DNA of 64,000 nt, taken from the NCBI RefSeq assembly GCF_019059575.1, contig NW_024881623.1, forward strand, positions 959,988 to 1,023,987, written 5' to 3'. The notes under the pieces are model-generated. The model was not told where the DNA came from, did not search any database, and worked only from the letters and a program-made list of their open reading frames with translations. Positions 10,958 to 22,879 of this stretch are shown here, in pieces (the stretch's first letter is position 1; every line of letters begins with the position of its first letter). The DNA comes from Amphibalanus amphitrite. Lineage: Eukaryota; Arthropoda; Thecostraca; Balanomorpha; Balanidae. The position numbers were made by a program, and so were the translations under genes.

Positions 10958-12250
10958 ATCTTACTATTTGAACAGGATCCATCTGTCTGTTTGTCCGCCA
11001 CGCCGTGTAGTGGGTTCAATTCCACTCGCCTACAGGGCAGACGGTATATCGTAGGGGGTTGAAATTTGCACACCTTATAGGTGACAGACCGGGTCAGCGC
11101 CTTTTCTAGGTTCCGACTCGCTGGGGTGCACGGTTCGCGCGTGGGGCGCGCTGGAAGAACGCCAATTAAATTTTGATCGGTTCGTAGATCTTCATTGAGA
11201 GCCGGGGTCGACAAACTTTGGGGACTAAATGCATGCCGATCGGCGGCGGGTGCCTCGCATTGGCGGATGGGCAAGTTATTAATTTGAATGAAAAGTGGCG
11301 AGAGAATGTGTTGATTGTCACTAAATGGGTACAGTTTGTGAAAGGAATTTACAAATGCACCGCGTTTGCCGCAAGGCGTCACATTGGTCACAGGGCGTCA
11401 TTTTTGCCGCAAATCGCACAGTTTTGTCAAATATAGTCCGATATGGGTGCAATTTGGTGCCAAGATACATGCTCAATCGCCGGGTGAAAATACGCCGCGT
11501 TTGTCGCAATGCGCCACATATGCCACAAAGCGCCATTTCCGACAAAATCGAGTAAGGGTAATGGAATGGCACGAATAGGAGCAGGGCTGGGAACACTTTT
11601 AAAGTCTGATTGTTTAGCACTCATTGGATCAAATTAGTCTGTGACCTGACATGACCTATTGGTATTGGTAGGGGTAGGGGTAGGGGTAGTGGTAGTGGTA
11701 GGGGTAGGGGTAGGGGTAGTGGTAGGAGTAGTAGTAGGGGTAGGGGTAGTGGTAGGAGCAGTAGTAGGGGTAGGGGTAGTGGTAGTGGTAGTGGTAGGAG
11801 TAGTGGTAGGGGTAGGTGTAGTGGTAGTGGTAGGGGTAGTAGTAGTGGTAGGGGTAGGGGTAGTGGTAGGGGTAGTGGTAGGGGTAGTGGTAGGGGTAGG
11901 GGTAGTGGTAGGGGTAGTGGTAGGGGTAGGGGTAGTGGTAGGGGTAGTGGTGGAGGCAAAAGCAGAACAGTGGTCCGGGCTGATCCCATTGGACGGGATG
12001 TGATCTATGTGACCTGGCGTGACCCAAAGTGACCGGGGCTGACCCACTTGACCCGTCTTGACCCTGTATCACCCAAATTTCATCCAACAAAGCCCTCAGA
12101 ACAGTTCTTTTTAAATTCTCTTCGCATTTCCGTCCATATCTATGCTTCTAGACGACACATCGATTTGAATCAAACACCATTCGAAAGCAAATTGGCTGGT
12201 GCCGCAATTTTTCCTACCACGCAGCAAAGCAAGTGGCGCAGCCGCTTGTC
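10958..12250 (+). repeat. Composite 1.3-kb repeat, unit 2
   Basis: This is a second tandem unit with the same A-array-B order: A 10,958-11,655, array 11,660-11,955, B 11,956-12,250. It is highly similar to unit 1 apart from array length. The B segment again ends in GCAAAGCAAGTGGCGCAGCC before the next unit start. Confidence 0.8.
11660..11955 (+). repeat. GGGGTA/GTGGTA hexamer array, unit 2
   Basis: It has the same hexamers as 10,326-10,662 with more GTAGTA and GAGTAG variants. The G-rich strand is again the plus strand. Confidence 0.95.
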
Positions 12251-12480
12251 TATATTACTATTTGAGGAGGGTGCGTCTGTCCGTTACCGAGGTCCCGACT
12301 TGGTGGTGCTTTGCGTGGACTACAGGCCAGACCGTTGCACCTAGCCCGGTGAAATTTGCACAACTTATAGATCAAGGATGCGCGACGTGCCTTTGAGGGG
12401 TCTCAGCTCGATCGGATTGATAGGGAGCGCGTGGCGCGTGCTCAAAAAGTGCAAATTCGCGTCATAGACTTTACATGTAT
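12240..12480 (+). repeat. Diverged third segment A
   Basis: It starts with TCTATATTACTATTTGAG and keeps words such as GTGAAATTTGCACA-CTTATAG, but is much more diverged than units 1 and 2. No array follows, so this is a decayed end of the tandem block. Confidence 0.55.
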
Positions 12481-13287
12481 AAATCGGCGTGCGAAATCGG
12501 GCGAAAACGGCTAATTTTGGCCGACACGGGTCCAGTTCCCGTGCAATATCTTGGTGACCAGGGGTCCGACCGGCACGGGGAAAACAGCATCGTGTACAGA
12601 ATTGAACGGGCTATTGAATGGTGTGCAATGCAGAGGATAGCACGCGCCACGTGCACCGGAGAGGGCACTTTTATTTGAAAAAAATGCGGTTTTTGAGGGA
12701 TTTTGGAATTAATTTTATTTTTAGGTGACCGTTAAATGGAGCGAGTTGAATCAACGCCTATTTGCAAGAGAAAGGTACCGCCTCTCATATAAAAATTGTG
12801 AAAAGCTGATTGATCCAAATCAAGGTGGTGCAAATCACAGGAGAAAATGGTGTTTGTCAATTTTGTGCCACTTTATTAATCACACGGGGTTTGCTGCATA
12901 ACCTGATACCTTTGGCAATTGAATATGGTACCATTGGATAGAGCATTCAATTCTGTCCAATATTCACTCTTCATTTTCGCATGATTAGCAACAGTATCCT
13001 TAAAAATGTAAATGTTCCAAACCATTACATTGTCATTTTTAGCGAAATTCATCGATGGCCCTCAAAAGACTTTACGCCAGTTTTCGAATCATTCTAAAGT
13101 AGAACGCATGATAATACGACACGGGCACCTCGATGCGATGTATCTTTTTGTTTTCTTACAAAATGCTTGGCCGTCAAAAAGCAATCGAACGAAATGGATA
13201 TCTACCAACCAAATCGACACAGACCAACCCAATACCCACGGGTCAAAAAATCCCCCCTTGGCGTTGCGGAGCACGCGGGTAACCCTA
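12481..13287. other. Unassigned stretch
   Basis: Mixed AT-rich DNA. The open frame at 13,012-13,395 lacks any recognisable motif and overlaps a dispersed repeat. I see nothing else. Confidence 0.4.
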
Positions 13288-13385
13288 GTCGTTTCCCAAA
13301 TACCTTCAACATTAGCCGAGGCGGGCCGAAGTCATTTCCCAAATGCACGTGCTAATGTTAAAGGGATATCTCGGCATGTGGTAAA
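13288..13385 (+). repeat. Dispersed repeat, copy of 7107-7205
   Basis: It shares CGTTTCCCAAATACCTT and AAAGGGATATCTCGGCATG with the copy at 7.1 kb. Confidence 0.75.
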
Positions 13386-13435
13386 TAGTAAATAAATTTG
13401 ATGAAATTGATCGTCTGTGAAATCTGGTTAAATCA

Positions 13436-13530
13436 GTGTGCGCCAACCAGTTTTTTCAGTAATTCAGCTAGCAATTCTCGTGCTATGTTCAAAAAGACGT
13501 TTACAGTGAGGGGCAAACTTAAAAAAACGA
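13436..13530 (+). repeat. Dispersed repeat, inverted copy of 1475-1571
   Basis: It contains GTTTACAGTGAGGGGCAAAC, the reverse complement of the 1.5-kb copy, and again lies near a family-1 foldback. Confidence 0.75.
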
Positions 13531-13534
13531 ACTA

Positions 13535-14261
13535 TAGATATTATTTCCTGTATGTTTCTTAATATCGTTCGTTATCTGCTTAAAAAGGCCGAAATATGCA
13601 TAAATAAAATACAGTAACAATAACTACACGTTAGATACTGAAATACTGGCAGTTCTAATCACTTAACAGTTCAGCAAAGCTTACAAATTTTCTTTAAAAC
13701 AGAAGCCCTCGATGAAATCAAGCTATCCAAGAAAACCATCCAAGAAAACGTCTCGCGCAAAGTTTCTTGGATGCTTGCTTGGATGGCTGGATTGCATTGC
13801 AAGACTGCATCAAACATACAGGAATATACATTCTTGGACGATACCGCGAAAACGAAATAATTCTATCGAGAGTTTTCAAAGGATTTCATGCACGAGGCCT
13901 TGGCCGAGTGCATGAAATTCTTGGAAAACTCGAGATAGAAATATTTCGTCGCGGTAGAGTCCTAGGTCCTAGATATTATTTCCTGTATGTTTCTTAATAT
14001 CGTTCGTTATCTGCTTAAAAAGGCCGAAATATGCATAAATAAAATACAGTAACAATAACTACACGTTAGATACTAAAATACTGGCAGTTCTAATCACTTA
14101 ACAGTTCAGCAAAGCTTACAAATTTTCTTTAAAACAGAAGCCCTCGATGAAATCAAGCTCTATCACAGAAAACCATCCAAGAAAACGTCTCGCGCAAAGT
14201 TCCTTGGATGGCTGGATTGCATTGCAAGACTGCATCAAACATCAATCAAACATACAGGAAT
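13535..14261 (+). repeat. 435-bp tandem duplication around a foldback
   Basis: The block 13,535-13,825 is repeated at 13,970-14,261 (offset 435) with only small indels. The two copies flank the family-1 foldback at 13,834-13,964. Shared words include TATCGTTCGTTATCTGC and GAAGCCCTCGATGAAATC. Either the foldback sits inside one repeat of a tandem pair, or its insertion was accompanied by duplication. Confidence 0.85.
13834..13964. repeat. Foldback hairpin element, family 1, copy 2
   Basis: It is almost identical to 1340-1470 over the full hairpin, including the GCACGAGGCCTTGGCCGAGTGC apex. It is flanked on both sides by the 435-bp repeat. Confidence 0.85.
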
Positions 14262-15022
14262 CCCAATTCTGGCCTTACATGTTCTCGAGAAACAGGTCAC
14301 AGGTCAAAGGTCATTTGAGTCGGGGTCATGACATTTTCAGGTTACGTATAAAATAAATTTGCTCCCGGGTAATAAATGTTTCGTATTGATCGGCCGCTTT
14401 TTTGCAAGTTATCCACGAAAAACTAGGGGGTCCATCCGACCCACTTCCCCTATAAGCTCGAGGGTGGATTAGACAAACGGCATGCAAATGATCTCATCTT
14501 ACTTTGCATTATCCATTTTGTAGACAAAAAATCGCAAGTAAGAAGCAGCGAAAAGATCAAATAATATCAGCGTTATCTACAAAATACATAAACTTACTTC
14601 AGCCTTGTTTCTGGACCGCTTTACACAGTCGAGATCTAAGGAAAATAAAAATGCCTACAGAATGGGTGGTTATTCACGAACAACTCGAGGCTTGAGCTGG
14701 TCTCAGGACCTAGAGAAACTGCTGTGATGCAGCGACATCTGTGCCATGGAGCTTAGGAGCCACCGACCTCAGGTCAGCGCCACCTGTGTCAGATGTGACT
14801 CCACCACGGGACCCACCGACCGCCCCACATCCTCAGCGCCCTCTGTGGCGTGGGGACACACAGGGCAGCTCACCAGCGCCGCCGCCCATGTGGTACGGAC
14901 CATTTGGGTTCCGTCTACGATAGCTGGACTCGTGTTGACAGCGGTCACCCCTCTTCGCCTGGGCAGCTGGGACGGCTAGGTGGCCGCCGGCCTGTCCCAT
15001 CAGCACTCCTGTGCGAACGCGA
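14262..15022. other. Unassigned stretch with AGGTCA triplet
   Basis: Three AGGTCA half-sites at 14,294, 14,301 and 14,308 are each one base apart (DR1 spacing), as bound by RXR/HNF4-type nuclear receptors. The block at 14,720-15,000 is GC-rich with overlapping short frames and no recognised domain. Confidence 0.4.
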
Positions 15023-15027
15023 TAATA

Positions 15028-15317
15028 GCCGTTTTCACGACGGCCATCTGGTACACATTTGGTGCACATCTGGTACAGATTAGGTGGAGATCTGGTCAAA
15101 TCAGGTTCAGTGTGTCTCTTAAGTGTGTTCAGTGTGTTCAGCTATCAGCTAGGGTTGCACTAATTGCTTATAAGCCTGCTTTGTCATATTATCAGAGAGC
15201 ATCATCGATTAAAACACTGAAATAAATTCATTAAATAAAGATTTTGCTGTAAAAGAAATTAGGTGCAGATTTGATCAAATCAGGTGCATTCGCCGGATAG
15301 CCCGTCGTGAAAAGGGC
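15028..15317. mobile_element. 290-bp MITE with TAATA flanks
   Basis: Inverted ends GCC(G/C)TTTTCACGACGG(G/C)C at 15,028 and 15,317 are flanked by TAATA at 15,023-15,027 and 15,318-15,322. The interior has inverted GGTGCA/TGGTCAAATCAGG words. The terminus resembles the 19-mer GGCCGTTTTCACGACGGAA at 1953 and 6472. No transposase is present. Confidence 0.6.
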
Positions 15318-16408
15318 TAATAGCTCAGCTGCTGCGGCGGACCATTAGGATGTCGACTTATCCCAGTGAATCCACCTTATCCACCTCATCCCCTCATCCC
15401 ATGATCCTAAAATACCTAATATCAATAGACCAAGGGATCAAAACAGTTTCAGAGCCGCCAGCAACTTTTTTTTTGTTACAACGTATGGGAAAACTGCATT
15501 TATCATGTTGAAAGCTGTATTAAGAATCGTCCAGACACTATTCAGGGCCTTCACAACTATTCAGGGCGCTATCACGCCGTGGTTGTTCGCGAATTTTAAA
15601 CGTCTAGCATCTACTGCCGATAAATTCCGTCGATTCTTAATACAAGCTATTTAACGATTCCATTTTCTTGTTGCTCGTGTATCTGCGGAAATTAAGACTA
15701 AGGCATTTCAAAGTACATTGGGTACAGTATGACAACCAATTAAAGCCACTGAGAGCAAAAATCATCCGTAAGAAATAAGCACCATTGACCACATTCGTTC
15801 CATCCAATACCCTGCAGCTCGCGCCGCCCCATCCAGCGCTGCGGTCGTTCTGCCACACGCCGCGACTAATCGGCCTCAGAGCCACCGCAGAGCTATTCGC
15901 AGCTGGAGTGATTTAGGGTCGCCGCCGTCCTCTCGATGGCTCGTTGGCTGCCGGAAGCCGGGCACGCGACGCAGACACCACAGAGGACCGGCAGAGGAGG
16001 GCGAGTGGTGGTGGTGAGGTTACTTGACGCGGATGGCTGATAGGATACGCTGGCGAATACCTACACGGTATAAAAAAGAGCCGATTACAGGCCGACACTA
16101 CCTAATTGGTCACTCTGCTAGCATAGTGGCCGATTGATGCACTATGGACGGCTGGAATGCAGGAGAAAGTCAAATTAAAGAGAATCGTCGATTTGGAGCC
16201 ATTGGCCAGTTTGACTTTGAGAAAACAAGTTTCTTTCCAGTTGCCGAGCCCACGGAATTCATTGCCTCAATCGTATGGGCACATTACATGTCACCACAGG
16301 TCTGACACCCTGCAACCCAGACTGACTGATCGTCGGGCGGAGGAGGATTCGACTGTCATACGACTGCCCTGCTCCCGTCGATCCACCCATGTGTCTGTTC
16401 GTCTGCTC

Positions 16409-16439
<31 letters not shown>

Positions 16440-18558
16440 GGGTCAGGGGGTGGAATGGAACGACCCTCTAAAACCCACCGAGGCCGTTACACTAAAAGGC
16501 CACGACAAAAATGACCATCGAAAGCGGGATCAGTGGGTCTCGGTGCTTTACAATGAACACGGCTGGAAAACCAATGTAATTTTAAGAAGGCCAGTTTTAC
16601 TTAGCAACAGAGTGGTGGCGGACCTTTATGTAAAAGAAAATCGAGATAAAGATGCACTTGAAGGCCATGCTCACCGATGTGGGAGACACCTACTCACACA
16701 ATTTCTTTCTTTCTTTTTGACAGTTCGGGTAAGAAAAAGACTACTTCGGTGAGGAGTGCTACTGTAAGGCTATACCTAATAACCATGGTTGGAAAGGTAG
16801 GCACAAGCAGCCACGGTCCACCAACGTTTGGACTTTACATTAGCAGCCCAGCCCCAACGCCCAAGACGGTAATCCCGGAGAACAGTTCACATTTCACAGA
16901 CTACATGCTCAGTGGCAGATACCTAACTGTCCCTCGAACAGGGGGAGGGGAGGGGATGAAGACAAGGAGCCGATGGGCATGCTAATGCTTGACGACAGAC
17001 TTGGCCCGTTCAACATACAGGCTCACAGCTCACCTGCAAAGTTCATGAAAGCTACCTTGCACCTGCTAAGCTACAACTGTAGATGAATCGAATGGGCATG
17101 TCCTGCGTAAAGGTCATCGCATTTGCGTATCCCAATTCCCATTATTCAACAACGGTTGATATCAGAGTCACACGAGGAAATCTTGTCGGCAACGCTTGCC
17201 GATGCAATTTTATGCATGTCACGCTGAAGGGTTCCCACACTGTAAGGTAGGTAGGCTCAGAGCCTCGGTTTGGTAACCAAGTTAGTAAATACCTGCACTG
17301 GTCACAGAAGGAAAAAACACTGACCAAGTGACCACTGACCAATGGTCACCCACACCTGGTGTCAGCGATTAGAAACTCTAGTACGTCAGCTGCGGTGGCG
17401 ACCGCGAGCCTAAGATTCGTCAGCTCGGAATCACGACTTCTCGAGAATCACGAGGCTTCCTCCGTCACGTCGCTTCCATCCTCAGGATAGTAACGTCCTT
17501 CTCCTCCACGCCTCCACCCCTGTCCCGGGCTGGACGGGTAACTATCCCATGCGGGAACGCCTGTAAGAGCACACCCGTTGCCGGGTGCAGTGAGTGTTAG
17601 GGGGCTGGGCGAACTGTCCACTGGACGGGCTCAGCCCCGGCACAAGGCTTGTTTTGTTTTGTGCTTTGCAAAAAAGCACACAAACACAAAGCGTGATCTC
17701 GCGACTCGCTGCTGAGAAAACAAAAACTGAAAATTTACACGCACCTTTTCGAATAAAGCGAATGTGTTAAAAACTCCTGACTTCGACCGCCTGTCGGAGC
17801 CAGTTTTCCAGCTCCTAGCCCTGTTCAGTGTTCATCCGTCTACATTTGCCACTTTATCTGTCAATCTGCCAGCAATTCGTCTGCCCAGCCAGATTCTGTC
17901 AGTCTACCTGCATGTTCTTCGTCCGCTCTTCAACAGCGTGTCCTTGCGCCCATCCATCTATCCCATCTGTCCCCCGTCCGTCTGTCCTTCCAACCCACAG
18001 CCTGTCAGTCTGCCCGTCTGCTGACGCTCCAGTATACCAGTCCCGTCGGCCATTCATCCACGTCCGCGGTGTGTCTGGCCGGACCAGGATGTAGCCGTCA
18101 TAACGCCGGCGTCTCTCATCTTTCGGACATTGCCCATGTCTCCGGTTAGACGCCATCCGGGTAACACCGGACCTGCAGTCGCTCTCATAGCGGTTATTCT
18201 TGTCAGGATATATCGGGCTCCTATCTGTACTGGTTGTCCGAGGTCGGTCAACCCACTCTCTCCATGGGTGATAAGGAATGTCGTATATTACACCAGACTA
18301 TAAGTAGGTAGTTGCACCAAGCTGTAAGTAAACCCCCTCAAGTATATATTTCCATGGTGTTCTTTGAAAGAGATAAATAGTTCAGCTGGTTTTAGAGAAA
18401 ACATTAAAGGATTTGTCTGGGCTAACGTGGTAAGCGATGAGCACGTCCCTGGGTCCCTGTATGTACGGCCCAGTGATCCTATTTACAGCAGCGTGTTTTA
18501 ATAATCTCGAAACTAATCACTAGACAGCTAACGTTCCAATCCTCTGTGTCTCCATATA
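15318..18558. other. Unassigned stretch
   Basis: No clear gene is seen. A strong acceptor-like tract (TTTCTTTCTTTCTTTTTGACAG) ends at about 16,724, followed by a short segment and GTGAGG; this could be a small internal exon but no protein is recognised. The plus-strand frame 16,450-16,752 runs into that tract. The block 17,520-17,650 is GC-rich and may fold, but matches no RNA class that I know. Plus-strand frames at 17,764-18,094 are pyrimidine-rich low complexity. Confidence 0.35.
16404..16440 (+). repeat. CTGT tetranucleotide microsatellite
   Basis: An uninterrupted run of CTGT lies between CTCGT and CGGGTC. Confidence 0.95.
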
Positions 18559-19368
18559 CCGGGTGGCCCAAAAAAAAAAAAAAACGTTCCGAACTTTGGA
18601 GGTCTATATCTCAAATTCGAGTGCAAATAACGAGCCAAAATTTTCATCAAGTTTGCGTCACTTCTTTGCGCATTGGTATGCCAAATTATAACACTGTACC
18701 ATCATTTTCAAGCCAGCAATGTTATGTTGAATGAAGTAAGACGTTTTTGCTTTTTTTGCCGTTGTTGAACGGAAGTAATGATTGGTTTAGACGTACAATG
18801 CTAGAAAAAAAATACAAAAATAGAACGGCTTGAATGATACCAGCACGTGTGTTGCTATTTTATATTTTTTGTCACACTTATGTGCTAAATATTCAAATAC
18901 TAAGCCAAAGTTGTGTTAATGGATGCCATTCGTTTCAACACAAGTTCTGTTTCAAGGCGAAGGAGTGGCACGGTGCATGGGTTACTGCTGATCGCCCTCC
19001 CTTCAAGAAGATCAAATAGTAAATCGACCGAATAAGGAAAAAAGCTAGAGGACATGTGTCACCCCGATGCCTGAACCACCAATGAGACTAGTTGCCAGTA
19101 GCAGTCATGGCTGTAGGCCGTGGTGCCGAGATGGAAGTGGCCCGTTCACTCACATTTTTGGTAAACATCAGAGCAAAAAAGTGATTTTTACATGGCATGC
19201 TAGAAACACGAACCGTTTAAAAAGTAATTGACCGAATAACATAAAAATCACACCATTTACTGAAAATGTGTGCCGCATTGACTATTCGAAGTTTCAATGT
19301 TGTATCTTTATCACTTTCTGAGAAATATTGATTTAAAGTTGGGAACGTTTTTTCTGGGCCACCCGGTA
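18557..19368. mobile_element. Mariner/Tc1-like MITE with TA flanks
   Basis: The inverted terminus CCGGGTGGCCCA plus a run of A and CGTTCC starts at 18,559; its complement ends at 19,366. TA dinucleotides flank both sides (18,557 and 19,367). CCGGGTGG-CCCA termini with TA duplication are typical of IS630-Tc1-mariner elements. At about 810 bp it is shorter than an autonomous copy, and the frames inside show no DDE/D transposase. Just inside the left end, TATATCTCAAATTCG...CCAAAATTTTCATC (18,602-18,644) matches the recurring phrase. Confidence 0.8.
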
Positions 19369-20117
19369 CATACCGGTCCGGAACTAGCTGCCTAGTGCCT
19401 ACCGAGGAGGCATCCAACCATCCGAGATCTTCTGAATACTAGCCGCGCGTTGAACCAAACGCAATTATGTTAGGGCCAAGTAAAGCTGCATATACCACGA
19501 CACGGTGTATTGTGCTTCCAGCGACCGAAGACCAAGCACGGACACGGCGACCCGCCGACTCCCCAGTCCGGTCACGGTCGCGCCCTTATATAACCACGGC
19601 ACAGAGCGCATGCGCGGTGACCGCGCGGCGGTCAAGCGGCTCGCCGGCCGGATGGCCGGGCCGCCGACCCATCCTGTTCCACGGCCCCACACGGCCGGTG
19701 CGCGGTCACAATATCCCAACAATTATAACCGGCCATGGCACCGGTGGGTGACGCTTGACTTGAGCTCGCAGTGCGGAAATGCCTCTGGCAGGTGAGCCAA
19801 CAAACCCAGGCCCGTCTCGCCCACCCGTCATCCCAACCCGTTTCAGACGAGAAGCTCAGAGAGGACCCGCCTCACGCAGCCAGCAGAGGAATGGAGATCA
19901 GAATGGCTGTGGGTTGCTTCCATGAGTAGGAACGCAGGACATGCGCATCATGGGCAGAAAAACGGCAAGTGCCAGTCGAGGCCACATGAGTAGAATCCAG
20001 CTGAGGAAACTACGCGGTGTCCTCACATAATCGAGGGGGAACAACGGAATAATTAGGTGAACAATCGCTACAGAGTCCACGGCATATTGGGGTGAGGAAG
20101 ATGAATTTTAGTATACT
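19369..20117. other. Unassigned stretch with CpG island
   Basis: 19,530-19,760 is CpG-dense and contains CTTATATAACC (about 19,585), a TATA-like word, followed by GCGCATGCGCGG, an NRF1-type palindrome. It could be a promoter on the plus strand. No first exon is recognised. Confidence 0.35.
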
Positions 20118-21221
20118 ATATGTTTGGCCATTCTAATCAAAGTTAGCAATGAGCAATACCACTACCCTTACCACTACACTACCCCTACCACTACCCCTAC
20201 TCCTACCAACACCGCTGGGTCATGTCAGGTCACAGAATAATTCGTGCCATTCCATTGCCCTTACTCGATTTTGTCGGAAATGGCGCTTTGTGGCAAATGT
20301 GGCGCATTGCGGCAAATGCGGCGCATCTGTACCTGTTGTTTGAGCATGCATCTTGACACCAAATTACACCCATATCGGACTATATTTGACAAAACTGTGC
20401 GAGTTGCGGCGAAAATGACGCCCTGAGATAATTGTGGCGCATTGCGGCAAACGCGGTGCATTTGTAAACTCGTATCACAAACTGTTGCCATTCAACGAAA
20501 ATCTACACAATCTCTCGCCACTATTTATTCAAATTAAAACTTGCCCATCCGCCAATGCGAGGTACTCGCCGCCGATCGGCATGCATTTAGTCCCCAAAGT
20601 TTGTCGACCCCGGCTCTCAATGAAGATCTACGAACCGATCAAAATTTCATTGGCGTTCTTCCAGCGCGCCCCACGCGCGAACCGTGCACCCCAGCGAGTC
20701 GGAACCTAGAAAAGGCGCTGACCCGGTCTATCACCTATAAGGTGTGCAAATTTCAACCCCCTACGATATACCGTCTGCCCTGTAGGCGAGTGGAATTGAA
20801 CCCACTACCCATCCAGGATGATGCGCCTGGATATATTGCAGACGGTGCGAACTGTAATATATTGGGGAGACCAAGTGCGGACAGACAAACAGACAGATGG
20901 ATCCTGTTCAAATAGTAGTATAGACAAGCGGCTGCGCCACTTGCTTTGCTGCGTGGTAAGAAAAAATTGCGGCACCAGCCAATTTGCTTTCGCATGGTGT
21001 TCGATTCAAATCGATGTGTCGTCTAGAAGCATAGATATGGACGGAAATGTGAGGAGATTTAAAAAAGAACTGTTCTGAGGGCTTTGTTGGATGAAATTTG
21101 GCTGATACGGGGTCAAGACGGGTCAAGGGGTCAGCCCCGGTCACTTTGGGTGAGGCCAGGTCACATAGGTCACCTCTCGTCCGATGGGATCAGCCCGGGC
21201 CACTGTTCTACTTTTGCCTCC

Positions 21222-21490
21222 ACCACTACCCCTACCCCTACCACTACCCCTACCACTACCCCTACCACTACCCCTACCACTACCCCTACCCCTAAATCTA
21301 CCACTACCACTACGCCTACCCCTACCACTACTACTACACATACTCCTACCCCTACCACTACCCCTACCACTACCCCTACCACTACCCCTACTACTACCCT
21401 ACCCCTACTACTACCCCTACAACTACCACTACCCCTACCCCTACTCCTACCTCCTACCACTACCACTACCCCTACCACTACCACTACCTA
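21222..21490 (-). repeat. GGGGTA-type hexamer array, minus strand
   Basis: CCCTAC/CACTAC hexamers on the plus strand, so the G-rich strand is minus, as expected for an inverted unit. The frame changes several times. Confidence 0.95.
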
Positions 21491-21777
21491 CCACTGGGTC
21501 ATGTCAGGTCACATAATAATTAAATTGCGGCAACAGCCAATTTGCTTTCGAATGGTGTTTGATTCATGTCGATGTGTTGTCTAGAAGCATAGATATGGAC
21601 GGAAATGTGAAGAGAATTTAAAAAATAACTGTTCTGAGGGCGTTGTTGGATGAAATTTGGGTGATACGGGGTCAATACGGGTCAAAGGGGTCAGTCCCGG
21701 TCACTTTGGGTCAGGCCAGGTCACATAGGTCACCTCTCGTCTGCTGGGATCAGCCCGGGCCACTGTTCTGCTTTTGC

Positions 21778-22127
21778 CTCTACCACTACCCCTACCCCTA
21801 CCACTACCACTACCCCTACCACTACCCCTACCACTATCCCTACCACTACCCCTACTCCTACCCCTACCCCTACCCCTACCCCTACCACTACATCTACCCC
21901 TACTACTACCCATACTCCTACCCCTACCACTACCCCTACCACTACCCCTACCACTACCCCTACTACTACCCCTACTATGTACTACCCCTACCACTACTAC
22001 TACCCCTACCACTACCCCTACCCCTACTACTACTCCTACCACTACCCCTACCCCTACCCTACCCCTACCACTACCCCTACCACTACCCCTACCACTACCC
22101 CTACCCCTACCCCTACCCCTACCAACA
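21778..22127 (-). repeat. GGGGTA-type hexamer array, minus strand
   Basis: A longer sister of the 21.2-kb array. It is interrupted once by TACTATGTACTACC near 21,970. The G-rich strand is minus. Confidence 0.95.
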
Positions 22128-22879
22128 CCGCCGGGTCATGTCAGGTCACAGAATAATTGGATCCAATCAGTAGTAAAATATCAGACTTAAAGTGTCCCCA
22201 GCCCTGTCCCTATTCGTGCCATTCCATTACGCTTAATCGTTTTTGTCGGAAATGGCGCTTTGTGACAAATGAGGCGCATTGCAGCAAACGTGGCGCATTT
22301 TCACCCGGTGATTGAGCATGCATCTTTGCACCAAATTGCGCCCATATCGGACCATATTTAACAAAACTGTGCGATTTGCGACAAAAATGACGCCCTGAGA
22401 TAATTATGGCGCATGGCGGCAAACGCGGTGAATTTGTAAAATCGTATCACAAACTGTTCCCATCGAACGAAAATCAACACATTCTCTCGCCACTTTTTAT
22501 TCAAATTAAAAACTTGCCCATCCGCCAATGCGAGGCACCCGCCACCGATCGGCATGCATTTAGTCCACAAAGTTTGTCGACCCCGGCTCTCAATGAAGAT
22601 CTACGAACCGATCAAAATTTCATTGGCGTTCTTCCAGCGCGCCCCACGCGCGAATCGTGCACCCCAGCGAGTCGGAACCTAGAAAAGGCGCTGACCCGTT
22701 CTGTCACCTATAAGGTGTGCAAATTTCAGCCCCCTACGTCGTACCGTCTGCCCTGTAGCCGTAACAAATTGAACCCACTACACGATGTGCGGACACACAG
22801 ACTCACAGACAGACGGATTCTGTTCGAATAGTAAGTTAGATATGTTTGGCCATTCTAATCAAAGTTAGCAATGAGCAAT

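Larger units (their letters stand above)
20118..22879 (-). mobile_element. 2.7-kb composite-repeat insertion, 40-bp direct repeats
   Basis: Perfect 40-base direct repeats (20,118-20,157 and 22,840-22,879) bracket the insert. The uninterrupted host repeat is at 1192-1340. In the inverted direction the insert reads A (22,830-22,130), array (22,127-21,778), B (21,775-21,520), array (21,490-21,222), B (21,222-20,930), A (20,925-20,221), then a short array. One segment A is missing between the two inner units. Minus-strand units match those at 9.6-12.3 kb. Confidence 0.75.

Noticed and set aside
10204..12090. Long frames of Pro-Leu, Gly-Val or Tyr-Pro repeats
   Set aside because: They are translations of the GGGGTA/GTGGTA array; all frames of both strands are open for the same reason.
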